From Desulfuromonadaceae bacterium (GTDB taxonomy: Bacteria > Desulfobacterota > Desulfuromonadia > Geobacterales > Pseudopelobacteraceae), in the NCBI GenBank assembly GCA_028681335.1, contig JAQUIT010000001.1, positions 372,001 through 436,000 on the forward strand: a DNA stretch of 64,000 nt. Direction: 5' to 3'. The translations under genes and the position numbers were made by a program. Under the pieces are notes generated by a model. That model did no database searches and was not told the origin of the DNA. It saw nothing but the letters and a program-made list of their open reading frames with translations. Shown piece after piece: positions 1 to 8,031 of the stretch; the first letter of the stretch is position 1, and each line of letters starts with the position of its first letter.

Positions 1-1
1 C

Positions 2-322
2 TTGACAACGTACCTGCCGACGCTTGCTTTTGGTCTCTTTGCACTCGCTGCCGTCGGAACCATGGCACAGGCCAGTCCCAACGCAGGCGAAGCTGAGTTC
101 AAGGAATACTGCGCAGCCTGTCATGCCGATGGCGGAAACCTTATCAACCCGGCCAAATCCCTTTCAAAAAAAGATCGTGAAATGAACGGGATAACGACCC
201 ATAGTGACATCATAAAAAAAATGAGGGCTCCCGGAGAGGGCATGCCAACATTTGACGAAAAAACGCTGCCGGAAGCAGAAGCTAAAAAAATTGCTGAATA
301 CATAATCAATACGTTTAAGTAA
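2..322 (+). CDS. Small monoheme c-type cytochrome (5' end probably outside window)
   Basis: Periplasmic electron carrier of the cytochrome c class I (c553/c6-like) type. One heme-attachment motif CAACH is visible (Cys37, Cys40, His41 in the reading from base 2), with a likely distal ligand Met81 in GEGMPTF and a C-terminal helix typical of the fold. The residues before the likely signal cleavage site (AQA|SPNAGE) are hydrophobic but lack the usual positive N-terminus. The TTG at base 2 is therefore probably not the real start, and the gene likely begins before the window. The redox partner cannot be inferred. Confidence 0.85.
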   Translation: MTTYLPTLAFGLFALAAVGTMAQASPNAGEAEFKEYCAACHADGGNLINPAKSLSKKDREMNGITTHSDIIKKMRAPGEGMPTFDEKTLPEAEAKKIAEYIINTFK

Positions 323-325
323 TGT

Positions 326-385
326 AACTGGCAGCAGCTCTACATGTGTATATATGTCGGTCAGGCAATATCTCTGTTGCCAGTT
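326..385 (+). other. Inverted repeat after the cytochrome gene
   Basis: Bases 326-337 and 374-385 form a 12-bp inverted repeat with one mismatch (AACTGGCA...TGCCAGTT arms). No T-tract follows, so this is a possible weak terminator or mRNA-stability hairpin rather than a classic terminator. Confidence 0.35.
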
Positions 386-446
386 AGCGCGAAACCATTT
401 ATCCTTACCGGCAACTGCATTTCAACGAATCCGGAGGTTTTCAAGA

Positions 447-887
447 ATGAAGAGTTTGAGCAAAATTGCAGTATCAGTTGTTATGGCACTGTTGCTTGCC
501 GTCCCCGTCTTTGCCGCACAAAATGCGAAGAAGGGTGCCGTCAAGACGGTTGCCACCGCTTCCGGCCTCAAATATATTGACGTCGTTGTCGGCAAGGGGG
601 CAGCTCCGACCGCCGGCAAACCGGTCAAGGTGCACTACACCGGCACACTCGAAAACGGTAAGAAGTTTGACAGTTCGGTTGACCGTAACGAGCCGTTCTC
701 GTTTGTAATCGGCGTTGGCCAGGTTATTCCGGGGTGGGATGAAGGTGTCATGACGATGAAAGTCGGCGGCAAGCGCAAGCTGATCATCCCTGCCAAGCTT
801 GGTTATGGTTCGCGTGGAGCCGGTGGAGTCATTCCTCCGAATGCCACCCTGCTGTTTGATGTGGAGCTGCTCGACGTCGCAAAGTAG
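447..887 (+). CDS. FKBP-type peptidyl-prolyl cis-trans isomerase, exported
   Basis: Folding helper that interconverts cis and trans prolyl bonds. The 146-residue protein has a cleavable signal peptide (residues 1-23, ending VFA|A), so it acts in the periplasm. One FKBP domain fills residues 40-146. Signature pocket residues are present: Tyr64 (HYTG), Phe74-Asp75 (FDSS), the VIPGWDEG segment at 93-100, Tyr120 and the closing [14 protein letters not shown] strand. The ATG at 447 is chosen because GGAGG lies nine bases upstream; the longer reading from 354 lacks a ribosome site and would bury the signal peptide. It is a single-domain form, shorter than E. coli FkpA. Confidence 0.92.
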   Translation: MKSLSKIAVSVVMALLLAVPVFAAQNAKKGAVKTVATASGLKYIDVVVGKGAAPTAGKPVKVHYTGTLENGKKFDSSVDRNEPFSFVIGVGQVIPGWDEGVMTMKVGGKRKLIIPAKLGYGSRGAGGVIPPNATLLFDVELLDVAK

Positions 888-910
888 TTTGTTTCGATAC
901 TCTTCACCAG

Positions 911-939
911 ACAGCCCGCCTGCGCGGGCTGTCTTTTTT
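911..939 (+). terminator. Rho-independent terminator after the FKBP gene
   Basis: GC-rich hairpin with arms ACAGCCCGC and GCGGGCTGT at 911-932, followed by a run of T to 939. It sits 24 bases past the FKBP stop codon and ends just before the greB ribosome site. Confidence 0.9.
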
Positions 940-958
940 CTGCTGCACCGGAGTGTTA

Positions 959-1435
959 ATGACTAATCTGATTTCTGCTGAAGGTCTCAAAAAACTGTGT
1001 GACGAGTATGACTACCTCTGGAAAGTGGAGCGCCCCAAAGTTGTGCGAGGTGTTGCCGACGCGGCGGCGGAGGGTGACCGTTCGGAGAATGCCGAATATA
1101 TTTACGGCAAAAAGAGACTGCGCGAGATTGACAGCAAGCTGAAACACCTTACCCTGCGTCTGAAAGTGCTGAAAGTTGCCTCGGTGCCGATGAATCCGAA
1201 GCAGATTACATTTGGGTGCTGGGTTACCTATGAAGAGGAAACGGGAGATACGCGCTGTTATCAGTTGGTCGGCCCTGACGAAATAGATGTCAGCATCGGC
1301 AGGATCAGTATCGATTCACCGGTGGGGCAGGCGTTGCTGCACAAAAAGGTTGATGACGAAATAATCGTCCGTAAGCCGAGCGGTGATATGACGGTGTATA
1401 TCACCGGGGTAAGTTCGACGCGGCCAAAACTGTAG
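959..1435 (+). CDS. greB: Transcript cleavage factor GreB
   Basis: Rescues backtracked RNA polymerase by inserting an acidic coiled-coil tip into the secondary channel and stimulating transcript cleavage. The 158-residue length and the two-domain plan match GreA/GreB: an N-terminal antiparallel coiled coil carrying the acidic tip (EGDRSENAEY), then a C-terminal FKBP-like domain from about residue 80 (ITFGCWVTYEEE...YQLVGPDE...SPVGQALL). It favours GreB over GreA because of the KKRLREIDSKLKHL basic stretch and the C-terminal form. Start ATG 959 has GGAG at 950-953; the GTG at 953 overlaps that ribosome site and is rejected. Confidence 0.88.
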   Translation: MTNLISAEGLKKLCDEYDYLWKVERPKVVRGVADAAAEGDRSENAEYIYGKKRLREIDSKLKHLTLRLKVLKVASVPMNPKQITFGCWVTYEEETGDTRCYQLVGPDEIDVSIGRISIDSPVGQALLHKKVDDEIIVRKPSGDMTVYITGVSSTRPKL

Positions 1436-1452
1436 ACGAGGGGTCGGAGGTC

Positions 1453-1896
1453 CTATGAGTCTTTCTCGGACTCCAGCACCCTGACGCGTTCCTTCAGCTC
1501 TTTTTCCCGCTGCCAGCGTGACGAGACGTCGCGGATGATGGCGGCAACCCCCAGCATAATCCCTGCATCATCCTTAACCATCACCATGGAAAACTCGGTT
1601 GAGAGACGTGTGCCGTCCTTGCGTATGGCCGGTGCAGTGAGCAGGTCGGCGCTGTAACGGCTGCTGCCGCTCTCCATGACGCGGGCGTAGCCGTCCCAAT
1701 GTCTCCCGCGCAGGTTCTCCGGAATGATCAGGTCCAGTGACTGTCCCAGAGCTTCAGCCGCACTGAAGCCGAACATCCGTTCCGCCCCACTGTTCCAGAG
1801 GCGGATGATCCCCTCCCGGTCGGCACACATGACCGCATCGCTGCTCGCACTGACGATGTAACCGGCAAGCCATTCCTGTGTCGGTGTTTCTTGCAT
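1453..1896 (-). CDS. Single PAS-domain protein
   Basis: A 147-residue soluble protein made almost entirely of one PAS fold with its PAC extension (ADREGIIRLWNSGAERMFGFS... then SMVMVKDDAGIMLGVAAIIRDVS). It ends in a short predicted coiled coil (REKELKERVRVLESEKDS). There is no histidine kinase, GGDEF or HTH domain, so it is probably a stand-alone sensor or dimerising partner. The ligand (heme, flavin or none) cannot be read from sequence. Start ATG 1896 is preferred because GGGGAGAG precedes it; that stretch lies inside the longer reading from 1914. Confidence 0.75.
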   Translation of the reverse strand: MQETPTQEWLAGYIVSASSDAVMCADREGIIRLWNSGAERMFGFSAAEALGQSLDLIIPENLRGRHWDGYARVMESGSSRYSADLLTAPAIRKDGTRLSTEFSMVMVKDDAGIMLGVAAIIRDVSSRWQREKELKERVRVLESEKDS

Positions 1897-1937
1897 GATG
1901 TCTCTCCCCCTCATAAACGCGAAATATTTAAAAGCAG

Positions 1938-2051
1938 TTATCCGCAGATTAACGCAGACAAGCGCAGATTAAATTGACTGTCTAAAGCAAATGCCGGTTT
2001 AAGCGAAAAAATAATAACTATCGGTTTTTATCTGCGTTAATCTGCGGATAA
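1938..2051. repeat. Palindromic repeat with perfect 21-bp arms
   Basis: Bases 1938-1958 (starting TTATCCGCAGATTAACG) are the exact reverse complement of 2031-2051, with a 72-base AT-rich loop between. A partial third copy (GCAGATTAA) lies at about 1963-1971. It sits between the start of the PAS gene and the end of the hemerythrin gene. The form resembles REP/BIME-type dispersed intergenic repeats; membership in a genome-wide family is inferred. Confidence 0.75.
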
Positions 2052-2066
2052 ACAGCCGTTACGGGA

Positions 2067-2633
2067 TTATTCCTGTTCGTAGCTGACTACCACCGCTTCG
2101 TACTTTGCGCTGAAATCAGCCGCTGTCCGGGCTTCTGCCGCAGCATACCCGGCGATGATGTCATCCCTCATGGTATCAGGAATAACCCGCTCCGCAAGGG
2201 GATAAAGAACCTCATCCTCCTTGGCGATATGTTCCCGTAGCAGCGCCGCATACGCCAGGGCGTTGGTGGCGATGGTCTGCTCCCTGCCGCTCTGGCCGTC
2301 CAGTGCTTCTAAGGCGGCCGTCTCCATTGCCTTGACAAAAGCGCGCCCCTGGTCATGTTCCATCAGCATCGCCGCTATCGGGCTATGCTCACGTGGCATG
2401 CCGTTTTTTACCAGCGCCTCGAAGAGCACATCCTCCTCCTTGGCATGGTGGAAGCGGTCGGCGAAATTGCGGATGAAATCGACGCCATCAAGATAAAACT
2501 GCCAGTTGGAATAGCTGCCGTCGGCGGTTCGTGGCGCGTTACGCTCCATCAGGGCGATCATCCGCAGGATCAGGCGATGCTCGTTAACCAGCGCCTGGGT
2601 AATATCCTTCTTTTGGGCACATTGATTATTCAT
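2067..2633 (-). CDS. Hemerythrin HHE-domain protein
   Basis: Predicted di-iron four-helix protein that binds oxygen or nitric oxide or repairs damaged iron centres. The 188 residues carry the spaced His/Glu ligands of the family: NEHRLIL, FHHAKEEDVLFEAL, MEHDQGR and REHIAKEDEVLYPL. The start codon overlaps the stop of the upstream iron-sulfur gene by one base (TGATG), which indicates translational coupling. Being last in an operon with a DUF1858-type protein and a cysteine-rich protein suggests nitrosative or oxidative stress defence; that role is inferred from context. Confidence 0.88.
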   Translation of the reverse strand: MNNQCAQKKDITQALVNEHRLILRMIALMERNAPRTADGSYSNWQFYLDGVDFIRNFADRFHHAKEEDVLFEALVKNGMPREHSPIAAMLMEHDQGRAFVKAMETAALEALDGQSGREQTIATNALAYAALLREHIAKEDEVLYPLAERVIPDTMRDDIIAGYAAAEARTAADFSAKYEAVVVSYEQE

Positions 2634-3088
2634 CAGTTCCTCCGCTCTCCATCGATGCCGATAACGATGCTCTCCAGCGGGATGTCCATGCCGCTTTTCT
2701 GCAGTGCCTCCCGGACCATGATATCCATGCCGCGGCAGCAGGGCACTTCCATAATGGCCACGGTAACGCTTTTGACTGTGTTGGCGCTGAAAATGTGGGC
2801 CAGCTTATCTACATAAGCGCTGGTGTCATCCAGTTTGGGGCAGGCGACCGCCAGTGCCTTCCCCTTGAGCAGTTCGTGGTGCATGCTCCCCATGGCAAAA
2901 GCCACGCAGTCGGCACAGACAAGGATATCCGCGTTCTGGAAATAGGGGGCGTTTGGCGGCACCAGGTGAAGTTGTACCGGCCACTGGCGGAGTTCCGAAG
3001 GTGCCTTGCCCTGTGTCGTGTCTGTTGTTTCCGGCCGTTCAATTACTTTTGCCATGCTGCCTGAACAGCCGCATCCGAGATTTCCCAT
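2633..3088 (-). CDS. Cysteine-rich ferredoxin-like iron-sulfur protein
   Basis: A 151-residue cytoplasmic protein with Cys clusters able to hold an iron-sulfur centre: CGCSG near the N-terminus, ILVCADCVAFAMG, VACPKLDD and EVPCCRGM. The CPKLDD and EVPCCRG motifs occur in a family often annotated only as 4Fe-4S or ferredoxin-domain protein in anaerobes. It lies between a DUF1858-type gene (3 bases upstream) and the hemerythrin gene (1-base overlap). A role in handling NO or O2 damage with these partners is inference. Confidence 0.7.
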   Translation of the reverse strand: MGNLGCGCSGSMAKVIERPETTDTTQGKAPSELRQWPVQLHLVPPNAPYFQNADILVCADCVAFAMGSMHHELLKGKALAVACPKLDDTSAYVDKLAHIFSANTVKSVTVAIMEVPCCRGMDIMVREALQKSGMDIPLESIVIGIDGERRN

Positions 3089-3091
3089 GAT

Positions 3092-3313
3092 TTATTCTCC
3101 TTTTTGAGTCAAGTGTTCATTTATTTCCCGTTCAATTTTTGCTTCGTCATCTTTGCTTAGTCCATGGATCGAAACGACGTCTTTGAGCAGACAGATGCCG
3201 ACCTTGCAGGTGGTGCAACCGATATCGAACCTACCCAGAATTTCACCTATCTCCGGATAACTCTGCATTACATCCTGAATAGCTCTGTCGCCAAGATTGT
3301 TTTTGAATTCCAT
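3092..3313 (-). CDS. DUF1858-type small protein
   Basis: First gene of the three-gene operon. The 73 residues show the DUF1858/ScdA-N-like pattern: a short helix with a potential ligand pair (MQSYPEIGEILGRFDIGC) followed by CTTCKVGICLLKDVVSIHGLS. Proteins of this type often accompany hybrid-cluster proteins and hemerythrins. Four cysteines (GCTTCKVGIC) could bind metal. The ATG has AGG-rich sequence just upstream. Confidence 0.75.
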   Translation of the reverse strand: MEFKNNLGDRAIQDVMQSYPEIGEILGRFDIGCTTCKVGICLLKDVVSIHGLSKDDEAKIEREINEHLTQKGE

Positions 3314-3370
3314 CTCTGCACCTCCCCGCTTGTGATGTTTCCACCATAACGGAATTGGCTGACAATTTTG

Positions 3371-3384
3371 ATGACTTGGGTCAA
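3371..3384 (-). promoter_or_regulatory. Candidate FNR/HcpR-type operator upstream of the hemerythrin operon
   Basis: ATGACTTGGGTCAA contains the perfect palindrome TGAC-N4-GTCA and differs by one base from TTGAC-N4-GTCAA. It lies 58 bases upstream of the first gene. CRP/FNR-family regulators, including HcpR, which controls nitrosative-stress genes, bind dyads of this shape. The assignment to HcpR is inference. Confidence 0.45.
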
Positions 3385-3598
3385 TGTTTGAGAGTATTTC
3401 TGAAAAGGTCGGTAATTCAGTTAAATGTATTGATGAGATGCTGAACCTTAATGGGAATTTAAATCCGTGGCAAAAGAGGGTTAAATCTGTTATGGCAACA
3501 GAGCGGAGCGGATGGTGGTATTTCGGGATTGATAAATGTGGGTAGTATACGTTGGCCGGATCTTATTAATTACGAGTTGAAAATGACAGGAGAGCACC

Positions 3599-3811
3599 AT
3601 GAACATAACATATATTTTACGCCAATCAGATAGCCTGGTTTTTACTGCCGATAGTGAAACAATTACCTTTACGGCCAGGAGATTAGCGGATGTAAAACGC
3701 AGGGCATTTCGTAAACAGTACCATGAAGATTCAAATCTGCGGCTTGAGGATGAGAACGGTAACGTTCTCAGCATTAAGCGCAGCGGTTTCAAATGGGAAG
3801 ATAAACGATAA
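3599..3811 (+). CDS. Small conserved-looking hypothetical protein (70 aa)
   Basis: Not recognised. An ATG with a good ribosome site (AGGAGAG, 6 bases upstream) opens a 70-residue, strongly charged protein with no signal peptide or membrane segment. The composition suggests a small beta-rich domain (YILRQSDSLVFTADSETITF) followed by a basic helix and a second strand pair. It stands alone between the hemerythrin operon and a flavoprotein gene. A larger minus-strand open frame overlaps it but has no start signal. Confidence 0.6.
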   Translation: MNITYILRQSDSLVFTADSETITFTARRLADVKRRAFRKQYHEDSNLRLEDENGNVLSIKRSGFKWEDKR

Positions 3812-3893
3812 TCCGGCCCAAAACCGGGTTGATCAGTTTTTTGGGCTATGTGCGGATAGAATGGCAGATCCGTAATTAAAGGAGGAACCGAAG

Positions 3894-4559
3894 GTGAAAG
3901 TGATCGCAATTAATGGTAGCCCGCGGAAAAAATGGAATACCGCGACGCTGCTTGAAAAGGCACTTGAAGGGGCTGCATCACAAGGGGGCACGACAGAACT
4001 TATACATCTCTACGATCTTGATTTTAAGGGCTGTACGAGCTGCTTTGCGTGCAAATTGAAAGGTGGGAAGAGTTACGGGAAATGCGCCATGAAAGATGGA
4101 CTTACCCCCGTCCTGGAAAAACTTGCGCTGGCTGATGCTATCCTCTTCGGCTCACCGATCTACTTCGGAACGGTGACAGGAGAGATGCGCTCATTCATGG
4201 AGCGGTTGCTCTTCCAATACCTGACCTACACCCGGCCGCCGGGATCGCTGTTCGAACGGAAGATACCAACGGCGTTTATCTACACCATGAATGTTTCGGA
4301 AGAGCAAATGACGGAGTATCAGTACCCACTCCATTTCAATAAGAACGAATATTACCTGTCCCGAATCTTTGGGGAGACGGAAACGTTGTGCGCCTATGAA
4401 ACGTTACAGTTTGAGGATTATGACAAGGTTGTTTTCGACTACTTCGACCCGGAAGAGCGCCGGGAAAAACACAAAACAGTCTTCCCGGATGAGTGCCGGA
4501 AAGCGTTTGAGCTGGGTGCCCGTTTGGTTGGCATGGGTGAGGTTGGCGATGTACAGTAA
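3894..4559 (+). CDS. Flavodoxin-fold NAD(P)H-dependent FMN reductase / iron-sulfur flavoprotein-like
   Basis: Redox flavoprotein with a flavodoxin fold. The FMN phosphate loop is clear at the N-terminus (INGSPRKKWNTATLL), and the second flavin loop is FGSPIYFGTVTGEMRSFMERL at about residues 84-104. A CTSCFACK cysteine motif near residues 43-50 followed by GKCAMKD resembles the compact Cys cluster of archaeal-type iron-sulfur flavoproteins. A GTG start at 3894 follows AAAGGAGG. The substrate is unknown and the gene is monocistronic. Confidence 0.8.
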   Translation: MKVIAINGSPRKKWNTATLLEKALEGAASQGGTTELIHLYDLDFKGCTSCFACKLKGGKSYGKCAMKDGLTPVLEKLALADAILFGSPIYFGTVTGEMRSFMERLLFQYLTYTRPPGSLFERKIPTAFIYTMNVSEEQMTEYQYPLHFNKNEYYLSRIFGETETLCAYETLQFEDYDKVVFDYFDPEERREKHKTVFPDECRKAFELGARLVGMGEVGDVQ

Positions 4560-4627
4560 CCGGTTACATTATAACGGAAGGCAAGGGCGCTCGTAGTGAT
4601 GCACATGGATTATGGAGCAGGGCCAGC

Positions 4628-6004
4628 ATGAAAAAGAAGGAAAACCCCGAAAAGAGCGGTTCGGTGATCATTACGCGGCAGGAGCATGGGATCTCCCGCA
4701 AGCTCATGAGCCCGAACGCCCTGCGCATTCTCTACCGGCTGAAGGATAACGGCTATGTCGCATATCTTGTCGGCGGCTGTGTGCGCGACCTTCTCCTTGG
4801 ACGGGAGCCGAAGGATTTTGACGTTGTGACCAACGCCACCCCCGGCGAAGTAAAGCGGATGTTCCGTAACTGCCGTCTTGTCGGGCGACGCTTCCGTCTT
4901 GCCCACCTCCACTTCCACGAAGAGCTCATTGAGGTGGCTACCTTTCGCTCTCAGGCAGCTGATGAGCCGAAGCCCGAGATAGAAGAGAAACGCGGGAGGG
5001 AGAACCGGGAGCGGCATCCACAGATGCTGATGAATGACGATGGCATGATCCTGCGGGACAACGTCTACGGCACCCCCGAAGAAGACGCTCTGCGCCGCGA
5101 CTTCACCGTCAACGCGCTTGCCTATGATATAGCTGATTTCTCGATTATCGACTTCGCCGGCGGTATCGCCGATCTGAACGCGGGGATTATCCGCACTATC
5201 GGCGATCCGGCGGTCCGTTTTCAGGAAGATCCGGTGCGGATGCTGCGGGCGGTGCGCTTTGCCGCAAAGCTCGGCTTCACAATGGAAGAAGAAACCCGTA
5301 AGGCACTGGTATCTGCTGCCGGCACCATCGTCAGTGCCTCACCGCCGCGACTCTATGAAGAGATGCTCAAAATCCTGCTCTCGGGAGAAGGGGCGAAGTG
5401 CTGCGAGCTTCTCCGGCAGACCGGTCTCTTTGCGGCGCTTTTCCCCTTTTTCTCCGCCTGGCTCGACGCGGAAAGTGAGGGCTTCCCCCATACCCGTTTC
5501 GGCGAGATGCTCACCTCCGTCGATTCTCTCGTTCAACAGGGTGATACGGTCTCTCCGCCGCTCCTTCTGGCGCTGCTTTTTGGCGAGTATCTTGAGGAGA
5601 AGGCCGCGAACTTTCGCGCCAAGGGCGCGCCGTGGCAACAGAGTATCGATGCCGCGACAGCGGAGTTCCTGGGTGAGGTTTGCCCGTTCGTGCAGATCGC
5701 GAACCGTGTCGGGCTGGCTCTCCGCGAGATCATTGCCCAGCAGGGGCGCCTGAAGCTGATTCCCGGTCGCCGGCCGCAGGCTTTCATCGCCCGTAAGGAT
5801 TTTGGCGACATCATCGCATACTGTCGGATCACCCGCGGCGACATGAAGGACGTTGCCGCACGACTGGAGTGGTGGTTGGCCGAGGCTGCAGAGCAGGAGT
5901 CGCTGCCGCTGCCCAAACGCACCGAAGAGACCGGGGCCACGCCATTGAAGAAGAAGCGCCGGCGGCGGCGAAAACCGCACGGCTCGCCTCAGTCAACGCA
6001 ATGA
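4628..6004 (+). CDS. pcnB: Poly(A) polymerase / CCA-adding-type nucleotidyltransferase
   Basis: Class II nucleotidyltransferase of the pcnB/cca superfamily. The catalytic head carries VGGCVRDLLLGREPKDFDVVTNA (two Asp in D-x-D) and the downstream RRFRLAHLHF motif, then RRDFTVNALAYD and the basic loop DPVRMLRAVRFAAKLGF. At 458 residues, with the basic tail KKKRRRRRKPHG, it resembles bacterial PcnB, which adds 3' A-tails to RNA for decay, more than shorter CCA enzymes. The tail is a likely RNA-binding extension. Its stop overlaps the next gene (ATGA). Confidence 0.85.
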   Translation: MKKKENPEKSGSVIITRQEHGISRKLMSPNALRILYRLKDNGYVAYLVGGCVRDLLLGREPKDFDVVTNATPGEVKRMFRNCRLVGRRFRLAHLHFHEELIEVATFRSQAADEPKPEIEEKRGRENRERHPQMLMNDDGMILRDNVYGTPEEDALRRDFTVNALAYDIADFSIIDFAGGIADLNAGIIRTIGDPAVRFQEDPVRMLRAVRFAAKLGFTMEEETRKALVSAAGTIVSASPPRLYEEMLKILLSGEGAKCCELLRQTGLFAALFPFFSAWLDAESEGFPHTRFGEMLTSVDSLVQQGDTVSPPLLLALLFGEYLEEKAANFRAKGAPWQQSIDAATAEFLGEVCPFVQIANRVGLALREIIAQQGRLKLIPGRRPQAFIARKDFGDIIAYCRITRGDMKDVAARLEWWLAEAAEQESLPLPKRTEETGATPLKKKRRRRRKPHGSPQSTQ

Positions 6005-6558
6005 TTCAGTCAGCGCCCATCATGCTTGCCGTACTAAAGCTGTTTGTTATCCCGGTTGGCGGCGGAATCCCTGCGGGTGTTTTGCTTGCACACGGTAAAG
6101 GCCTCGCCTGGCCTGTTACTGCGGTGCTCTACCTCGTCTCAGACCTGATGCTGGCTATCGCATTTGAGCCGATTCTGCGGCTTGTCTCGGCGTTGTGTGC
6201 AAAAGTCCCGTTTTTGGCCCGCTTCAGCGCCGCTATAAAGATTGTCATGGCTCGCAGCGCAGAATCGTTCAGTGGCGCCGGTGCCGGTCCCTTTGCGCTT
6301 GTTATGATTGCTTTCGGTGTGGACCCGATGACAGGGCGTGCCACGGCGCTGGCAGCCGGTCACGGCTTCCTTGCCGGTTGGGCTTTTGCCATTGCCGGAG
6401 ACATGCTTTATTTCGCTGTTATCGCGCTCACGACGTTGCGCCTGAACGCATACGTCCGGGACCCAGACACAACCATGCTGGTCGTCCTTGGCGCAATGTT
6501 TGTCGTGCCCATGCTGGTACGTTATGTGAGACGGTCATTTCTGGGACAAGCTGCCTGA
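6001..6558 (+). CDS. Small integral membrane protein, unknown function
   Basis: Not recognised. A 185-residue hydrophobic protein with about four to five membrane segments (around residues 8-30, 36-60, 90-110, 125-145 and 160-178). Start ATG 6001 overlaps the pcnB stop codon, so the two genes are translationally coupled. The longer upstream reading lies inside pcnB and is rejected. The 3' end overlaps the convergent glycosyltransferase gene by 24 bases. No transporter signature was seen. Confidence 0.7.
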   Translation: MIQSAPIMLAVLKLFVIPVGGGIPAGVLLAHGKGLAWPVTAVLYLVSDLMLAIAFEPILRLVSALCAKVPFLARFSAAIKIVMARSAESFSGAGAGPFALVMIAFGVDPMTGRATALAAGHGFLAGWAFAIAGDMLYFAVIALTTLRLNAYVRDPDTTMLVVLGAMFVVPMLVRYVRRSFLGQAA

Positions 6559-7899
6559 CGCAGCGCTGGAATGTTGCTGTATTGAATTGAATTGCTCTGT
6601 GGTGGGGGGCTCTAGTGTTCCCTGCAGGCTGCGGAGTAGCTCAAGTTGTTCAGTGACAGAATCTGGTGCTCTATGCCCGGCACGTTCCAGCAGCGGCGTA
6701 ATTGCTCCCTCCGGCTCGATACGCGGGTACACCTGATCACTTAGTTCGTGAATAAACCGCATGGTGCGGAAGGCGTCAAACCAGCCGTGGAAAGAGGCCA
6801 TTAATTTTGAGCTGTCACGGTTGTTCCTCTTCAGATTATCCCACGCATCCCTGAATCCCGATTGCTCCAGAAAACGGTGCAAAACCGGTGAAATCAATTC
6901 TGCGCCATGTAGTAGTGATGCTGACTCTGCACCGGCGTTACCGGCCACAAATGCCAACCATTCACCCACCAGCGAAAAAACAACCGGCTGATAGAAGAGC
7001 AGGCGTTGCTCTCCATCATTAAGCATATCCCCAACGGAGCGCCCCGTTCCGAACGGAACTCTGGTAGACGAGCGGGGTGAGGGGTGGACGGTTGTTCCAA
7101 CCAGCGGTACGACGACAGATGTTTTGTGAACCTGCTGCAGGAAATAGAAATCCTCTCCGGCCAGGCGGCGGTTCATTCCTCCTGAGGCGACATAAGCAGA
7201 AGCCCGGCAGCCCATGGCGCTGCCGACGGTATGAAAGGCGTAGGGCGACCCGGCCAGCTCAAGCCCCAGTACGTAGACGCGCAGGAACAGTTCATAGCGG
7301 TCAATGGCCGATTGCCCTGCCCGGTCTAATGCTGCGCGGTGGCGGTAGGGAATGCTGGCACCGCCTGCTGTCGTAGCGGCAAAATGCCGGGTGATGGCGT
7401 GAAGATAATCCGGTTGCACCAAGGTGTCGGCGTCAAGGCAGATCAGGAGCGGGTCGCCATCACGGTAGTCGAGCAGTGGCAGCGCCAGGTCGAGGCCGAT
7501 CTTGCGCGCCAGCCCGACCCCCTGCTTGGCGGGGAGTTCTGCGCCTGCTGTCGCGGCATCCACCCAGAACAGGTTGTCCAAGTGGAACTGCTGCTTCCAC
7601 CTGGGCAGCGCTCCCAGCGTGTCACCGTTGTCGGCTGTCTCCGTGGCTGTTGCATCGGCGCGCTGATTGACGACAACCAGGATTAAAAAACGCTCCAGCA
7701 GCTCGGGCGGGTTGCGGGAGAGTGATTCGAGAGTCTGCGGCAGATTGGCGGCTTCGGCCAGCGAGGGGATGACAACCGCGCCGGTGAAGGTCCGAGAGGG
7801 GACTTCGTTGGTTTTCCACGGTTCAGTCTCTGCCCGCTTGCTCAGGTAGGTGGCTATGTTTTTGGGGAGATATGTATCAGGCACGGCACTATTCAGCAC
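6535..7899 (-). CDS. Family 2-type glycosyltransferase
   Basis: Cytoplasmic GT-A enzyme transferring a sugar from an activated donor. The N-terminal sequence TGAVVIPSLAEAANLPQTLESL is the GT2 opening, followed by LLICLDADTLVQPDYL, whose DAD is the metal-binding DxD. A later GGMNRRLAGEDFYFLQQV matches the GT2 acceptor-side ED motif. No membrane segment is evident, so it is not a processive synthase. The start is uncertain: readings beyond 7899 run into a palindromic repeat, and GTG 7899 or 7884 are the best candidates although neither has a strong ribosome site. The acceptor is unknown. Confidence 0.75.
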   Translation of the reverse strand: MLNSAVPDTYLPKNIATYLSKRAETEPWKTNEVPSRTFTGAVVIPSLAEAANLPQTLESLSRNPPELLERFLILVVVNQRADATATETADNGDTLGALPRWKQQFHLDNLFWVDAATAGAELPAKQGVGLARKIGLDLALPLLDYRDGDPLLICLDADTLVQPDYLHAITRHFAATTAGGASIPYRHRAALDRAGQSAIDRYELFLRVYVLGLELAGSPYAFHTVGSAMGCRASAYVASGGMNRRLAGEDFYFLQQVHKTSVVVPLVGTTVHPSPRSSTRVPFGTGRSVGDMLNDGEQRLLFYQPVVFSLVGEWLAFVAGNAGAESASLLHGAELISPVLHRFLEQSGFRDAWDNLKRNNRDSSKLMASFHGWFDAFRTMRFIHELSDQVYPRIEPEGAITPLLERAGHRAPDSVTEQLELLRSLQGTLEPPTTEQFNSIQQHSSAASGSLSQK

Positions 7900-7908
7900 A
7901 TCATTACT

Positions 7909-7996
7909 CACGCAACGACGCAACGACGCGACGAAAGGCTTTTAAACAATGACTTGTTCAAGGTTTTAAAACGTTGCGTCGTAGCGTAGTTGCGTG
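7909..7996. repeat. REP-like long inverted repeat
   Basis: Arms 7909-7929 and 7976-7996 are inverted copies with 19 of 21 matches, built on the CGCAACGA unit. An inner dyad (AACAA...TTGTT) extends the stem. It lies between the ubiX end and the glycosyltransferase start. The form is that of a dispersed palindromic repeat and also fits a transcript-stabilising hairpin. Confidence 0.7.
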
Positions 7997-8031
7997 AAAT
8001 AGATTTTTGGTTCAGTTCCTTCGAGTAATGA

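Noticed and set aside
3490-3909. 139-residue minus-strand open frame
   Set aside because: It overlaps the better-supported 70-residue plus-strand gene, shows no ribosome site, and its translation is low-quality Ser/Arg/Leu-rich.
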